From positions 1 through 31,953 of IMG/VR virus record IMGVR_UViG_3300048589_000183: a stretch of 31,953 bases of DNA, one strand, 5' to 3'. Positions 29,032 through 31,953 of this stretch are shown here, piece after piece; within the stretch, counting starts at the first letter, position 1; each line of letters opens with the position of its first letter. Below the pieces are notes generated by a model. That model was not told the origin of the DNA. It saw nothing but the letters and a program-made list of their open reading frames with translations, and searched no databases. The translations under genes and the position numbers were made by a program. This DNA comes from a virus.

Positions 29032-29376
29032 ATGTCCTCAGTTATCGGCGTTGAGCCTACGCAGCGTGACGTGAAAGACATAGAGATCTTGCTGCGATCC
29101 TTGGGAACAGACCGCCTTGCGGACTTTGAAGACGGCCGGTATTTCGCAAGAATCAAAGTCAGGCAAGCTGCCGCCGAGTTAGGGTTGACGATGGGAACTC
29201 TCCAGAAATACAACAAGGACCTCACTGGCCCTGAGTGCGAAATAGGCCACGGCGGACACCTTACCTTTTCATTCAAAGCGATTGACAAGTGGCAAAGTGT
29301 GCGGGAAAAGACATCGCAGGCTCGGCCCGCAAGGACGCTGGTTCGGCAACAGGAACTCCACGCCGTAGCCAGTTGA
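29032..29376 (+). CDS. Small helix-turn-helix DNA-binding protein
   Basis: The protein is 114 aa. ATG 29032 is chosen over upstream in-frame codons because the promoter lies between them. A DNA-binding helix-turn-helix is suggested at about residues 43-63: IKVRQAAAELGLTMGTLQKY. The N-terminus has an acidic helix (RDVKDIEILLRSLG), and the C-terminus is basic. It is encoded opposite to all neighbouring structural genes under its own promoter, as is typical of phage moron or regulatory genes. It probably represses its own promoter. Confidence 0.6.
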   Translation: MSSVIGVEPTQRDVKDIEILLRSLGTDRLADFEDGRYFARIKVRQAAAELGLTMGTLQKYNKDLTGPECEIGHGGHLTFSFKAIDKWQSVREKTSQARPARTLVRQQELHAVAS

Positions 29377-29410
29377 TGCAAGGCAACTACCTTAGCACAA
29401 TGAGCATCCC

Positions 29411-29614
29411 ATGATCGAACGCATCACCTTTCGTCCAGGGCCTCTGGCCGTTCCGCTTGCAACTTATTGTGAGCGGAACGGCGTTACGCCCAGCGTCGCG
29501 GTCCGCCTGGCCGTCTCAAAAATGCTCCGCGTTGAGGCCCCGGTAATGGAAGGCTACGTGGAAACAATACGGCGAGTGAATGCCTCGAAGCGTCCGAAGA
29601 AAAGGCGCAAGTAG
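29411..29614 (+). CDS. Small basic protein, ribbon-helix-helix-like
   Basis: The protein is 67 aa. The beta-like RITFRPGPLAVPLATYCE and helices CERNGVTPSVAVRLAVSKML suggest a ribbon-helix-helix DNA-binding protein, followed by a strongly basic tail (SKRPKKRRK). It is the second gene of the plus-strand pair, 34 bases after the first. Its stop lies two bases from the convergent terminase stop. The partner or operator is unknown. Confidence 0.55.
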   Translation: MIERITFRPGPLAVPLATYCERNGVTPSVAVRLAVSKMLRVEAPVMEGYVETIRRVNASKRPKKRRK

Positions 29615-29616
29615 GC

Positions 29617-31749
29617 TTACCCAAAGCGGCGTTTTATCTCTTCGCGGCGGCGCCTAGCCTCCTCCGAGCTAACAGCCTGCCGCCTTACCGCTGGCTCCGA
29701 TTCGGTGCCAACGTCAGAGATGCCGGAGAACGATGCCGCAACCGCTGCCCCCACAAGGCAGTCCCACAAATGGTTGTCGCGGCCAGGCGTCAGCCGCCAC
29801 TCATCAACGATTCGCTGCCTGCTCGTCACTCGCACTGGATGCTCGCTCGCGAACTGCTCCGCGAGCATGTCGTGTTGACCTTCGTGGAGCGTCAGGCCTT
29901 GCGGATCGCCGACCGGCAAGCGAATACGCGAGGCCACGAACGACTTCCATGCGTTCGTGTCGTAGAGCAAGTGCTTCTGCTTCTGGATCGTGCTGGTTCG
30001 CCAGTTGAACCCGACCCGCTCGCCTCGATCCGGTGCTTTGTCGCTGATTGTTGACGACGAGGCTCCGACGAATCGGCCGTGCGTTGGAATGATTCGCGGC
30101 CCCCATTTGCTTCGCCTCGCAAAGTCTCGCACGACGCCTTGCGTCTGAGCCCAGTTGGCGTCAATGAGCATGTGCGAAACCCGCATCACAGCGTCGTCAT
30201 TCTCGCGTGCGAACTCGCGCTCAAGAAGCATCGTCGCAACGGCACCGAGGCCGGCGTGAATTGCTGGCTCGATCGCATCGACGCCGGCCTCCCGCTGTAG
30301 CGTGCGGCGGGTTTCTCGCAGCGTGAAGTAGCTGCGGCCCTGGTCAGGGTATGCACCGTAGGCAACAACGTGACCGCGGAAGCGGTGCCCCCACGCTGCC
30401 ACGAGCCAATACAGCACGGTTTGCTGAACGTCCACGAAAACCGTGAGGGTGTCCAAGCCGGAAGGCACGATCCAACGGTCAATCTTCACCGCCTTCGCAA
30501 CCGTGTCGTTTACCTTGAGCCCGGCGGCTTCCGAGGCCATTTCGAGCGGTTGGTTCTGATATTCCGCGAAAAAAGCCGCTTCGCCGCGGTCAATTCGCAG
30601 ATTCCAGGCGTGCTGAATGGCCGAAAGCTCGTCATCATTCTTTCGTTCTGCCCACGAAACGATGCCGCCTTCGTCCATCGCCTCGCGGTTGCGAGCGTAG
30701 AACGCGGTCGCCTCCGCCGTGCCTGCACCGGTTCGCTGCCCACGGCGTCGAAGTTCGGCGTATTCCTCCCACAAGGTCGCATTCTTCGGCCATTGCTGGA
30801 CGAGCGAGAACCGCTTGCCTTGAAATGCCGGGTTCCGTTCGCGGTTCAATAGCCGCTCGGCCAGGTCGTCAGGCCAGATGACGGTGACGGTCGCTAGCCC
30901 AGCGATCCTCACTCGCGGCCCGGCGAGGCCAAGGATGGCACCGCGAATGACCGACTCGCGGTTGGCGACCTGCGAAGGCGATCTTGCGGAGTCGTCCGTC
31001 TGCGGGTCGTCGATCAGCACGAGGCCAGGCCGCACCTTTCGGCCGTCGCTCGCACGCTTCGCGGACATGCCACGAATTTGCCCGGTGATGCCAGCCACCC
31101 GGATGATGCCGCCGGCGGCCGGCGAGCCAGGAATCGACGGGAACTGCAATTCGTCCGATGTCCAGCGAATATGAGTCGGCTTGCCTTGGAATAGCTGCCC
31201 CTTTGCCCGCTGGTGAATTCGCTCCAAGGCGACAATCGGATAGATCGCCTCGGGAAAGTCCTCAAGCAGAAGCTCGTTCGTCTCGCACTCCACTTGCACG
31301 CTCTGGAGCATCATCGCGGCGTGCCCCTCGTCGCTGCCAACGATCGCAACGAAGTCGCGATGGCCGTACAGCAACGCCCACAATGCAGCGGCTTCGACAA
31401 GGCTCGTCTTTCCTGAGCCTCGCGGCATCGCGAACGCCAGCAACTCGCCTCGAAGCACTGCTGCCTCGACGGCTGCGATCACCTCCAGGTGGTCCGGCGA
31501 CCACGCAAGCTCGAACGTGGCCGGCATGTAGCTTTCGCAGAAAAGCCGGAACGAATGCCGGCCGGCGTCACGGCGATCGCGTTTGACGATCGGCGGAATT
31601 TCACCGATGTCGCGGCCGGACTCGGAAAGGGCAACGTCACGCTCGCGAGTGCGTGCCTTTTTGGTGTCGTACGAGGCCTTCAGATATCCGCTAGGTGCCT
31701 TTTTTTGAGGCTTTTCGGCGGCCGGCGGTGGCTTTTTCTTGCGTGCCAT
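29617..31749 (-). CDS. Terminase large subunit (gpA-like)
   Basis: The protein is 710 aa. The ATPase domain has Walker A PRGSGKTS (109-116) and Walker B LVLIDDP (243-249). The nuclease domain has D440 in VFVDVQQ, D530 in LIDANW, and the end motif DNHLWDCLVGAAVAA (658-672) that is typical of gpA-type terminases. It translocates DNA into the procapsid and cuts genome ends. The N-terminus is Lys/Pro-rich. The stop codon is two bases from the convergent plus-strand gene. A small subunit gene is expected just to the right, beyond or at the window edge. Confidence 0.93.
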   Translation of the reverse strand: MARKKKPPPAAEKPQKKAPSGYLKASYDTKKARTRERDVALSESGRDIGEIPPIVKRDRRDAGRHSFRLFCESYMPATFELAWSPDHLEVIAAVEAAVLRGELLAFAMPRGSGKTSLVEAAALWALLYGHRDFVAIVGSDEGHAAMMLQSVQVECETNELLLEDFPEAIYPIVALERIHQRAKGQLFQGKPTHIRWTSDELQFPSIPGSPAAGGIIRVAGITGQIRGMSAKRASDGRKVRPGLVLIDDPQTDDSARSPSQVANRESVIRGAILGLAGPRVRIAGLATVTVIWPDDLAERLLNRERNPAFQGKRFSLVQQWPKNATLWEEYAELRRRGQRTGAGTAEATAFYARNREAMDEGGIVSWAERKNDDELSAIQHAWNLRIDRGEAAFFAEYQNQPLEMASEAAGLKVNDTVAKAVKIDRWIVPSGLDTLTVFVDVQQTVLYWLVAAWGHRFRGHVVAYGAYPDQGRSYFTLRETRRTLQREAGVDAIEPAIHAGLGAVATMLLEREFARENDDAVMRVSHMLIDANWAQTQGVVRDFARRSKWGPRIIPTHGRFVGASSSTISDKAPDRGERVGFNWRTSTIQKQKHLLYDTNAWKSFVASRIRLPVGDPQGLTLHEGQHDMLAEQFASEHPVRVTSRQRIVDEWRLTPGRDNHLWDCLVGAAVAASFSGISDVGTESEPAVRRQAVSSEEARRRREEIKRRFG

Positions 31750-31953
31750 TTTGAGAGATCACAGGGCGGACGGAAGGCCTGACCACTTTTGCGGCGTTCG
31801 TTGCCGGAGGCAAAGTAGCCAGGCCTGGGGAAGGAACCGCAACGCCTACTGTCGCAGACTGTCGCGACGGTACCAACCGGCATCGAGGTGCCGTCGCTTT
31901 GCTCGCCACCCCCTGCAAGCCCCTGGCTTGCGTTCTCTGCCACTTGCAGGCGC
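31691..31953 (-). CDS. Possible C-terminal end of an upstream gene (partial, uncertain)
   Basis: One minus-strand frame is open from the window edge to a stop at 31691, overlapping the terminase start by 59 bases. Its residues are Ala/Pro/Thr-rich, ending in a basic tail (EKATAGRRKASKKGT). A second frame is open to 31680 and a third ends near 31845, so the correct one cannot be decided here. If real, it would be the end of a small-terminase or other packaging gene. The region 31750-31953 otherwise shows nothing diagnostic. Confidence 0.25.
   Translation of the reverse strand, partial: ACKWQRTQARGLQGVASKATAPRCRLVPSRQSATVGVAVPSPGLATLPPATNAAKVVRPSVRPVISQNGTQEKATAGRRKASKKGT

Noticed and set aside
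29668-29690. AGCTAACAGCCTGCCGCC near the end of the terminase gene, resembling an attC R'' box
   Set aside because: It lies within terminase codons and has no paired right arm or R' box at the expected distance.
1-31953. tRNA genes, riboswitches and an integrase or attP core
   Set aside because: Nothing with a convincing cloverleaf, aptamer pattern or recombinase motif was noticed by eye; a covariance search would be needed for certainty.

Overview
The window reads as part of a GC-rich tailed-phage genome (or prophage), siphovirus-like. The evidence is a complete late module on the minus strand: large terminase, gpW-like joiner, lambda-type portal, protease-capsid fusion, DUF2190 cement protein, gpFII-like connector, tail terminator, tail tube, frameshifted tail chaperone and tape measure. 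No sheath or baseplate genes were seen. Gene content and protein style resemble phages of Planctomycetes, but the host is an inference. No tRNA, CRISPR array, IS element, integrase, replication gene or recognisable endolysin was found.

Left part (1-3654, plus strand): a run of small genes separated by five 89-91 bp elements that have the anatomy of integron attC sites. Each has an R'' box and an R' box with the conserved AAC and GTT, imperfectly paired inner arms with two extrahelical bases, and a loop. In every complete unit the first bases after the crossover point are the reverse complement of the R'' box at the end of that same unit, as the cassette model predicts. The cassettes carry phage-type accessory genes: a DUF551-like protein, a phage Dam methylase, a DUF4326 protein, an HNH nuclease and a small zinc-ribbon protein. 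The attC loops usually carry a ribosome binding site and an ATG. Three cassette genes lack their own start and are open in frame only from the attC, so their proteins begin with an attC-encoded peptide. Stop codons of the last genes lie in the next R'' box. This is the most unusual part of the window.

Junction (3655-3761): a short region between convergent gene sets with several degenerate copies of ACTTATCNCCG.

Main part (28848 down to 3762, minus strand): a nearly gapless late operon with many ATGA, GTGA, TAATG or TGATG overlaps. From its promoter-proximal (right) end it contains head genes (28848-23752), a five-gene sugar/glycan cluster (23704-19599), tail genes (19597-13997), a Cys-rich tail protein (13242-11419), a block of small enzymes (11422-9185), small structural or membrane proteins, a papain-like and a trypsin-like exported protease (7536-5752), membrane/coiled-coil proteins, and a LamG-like tail-fibre candidate (5106-4261).

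Right part: large terminase (31749-29617, minus), with two small plus-strand genes (29032-29614) between it and the gpW-like gene. These have their own sigma70-type promoter and a palindromic operator candidate, so they look like an autoregulated insertion.
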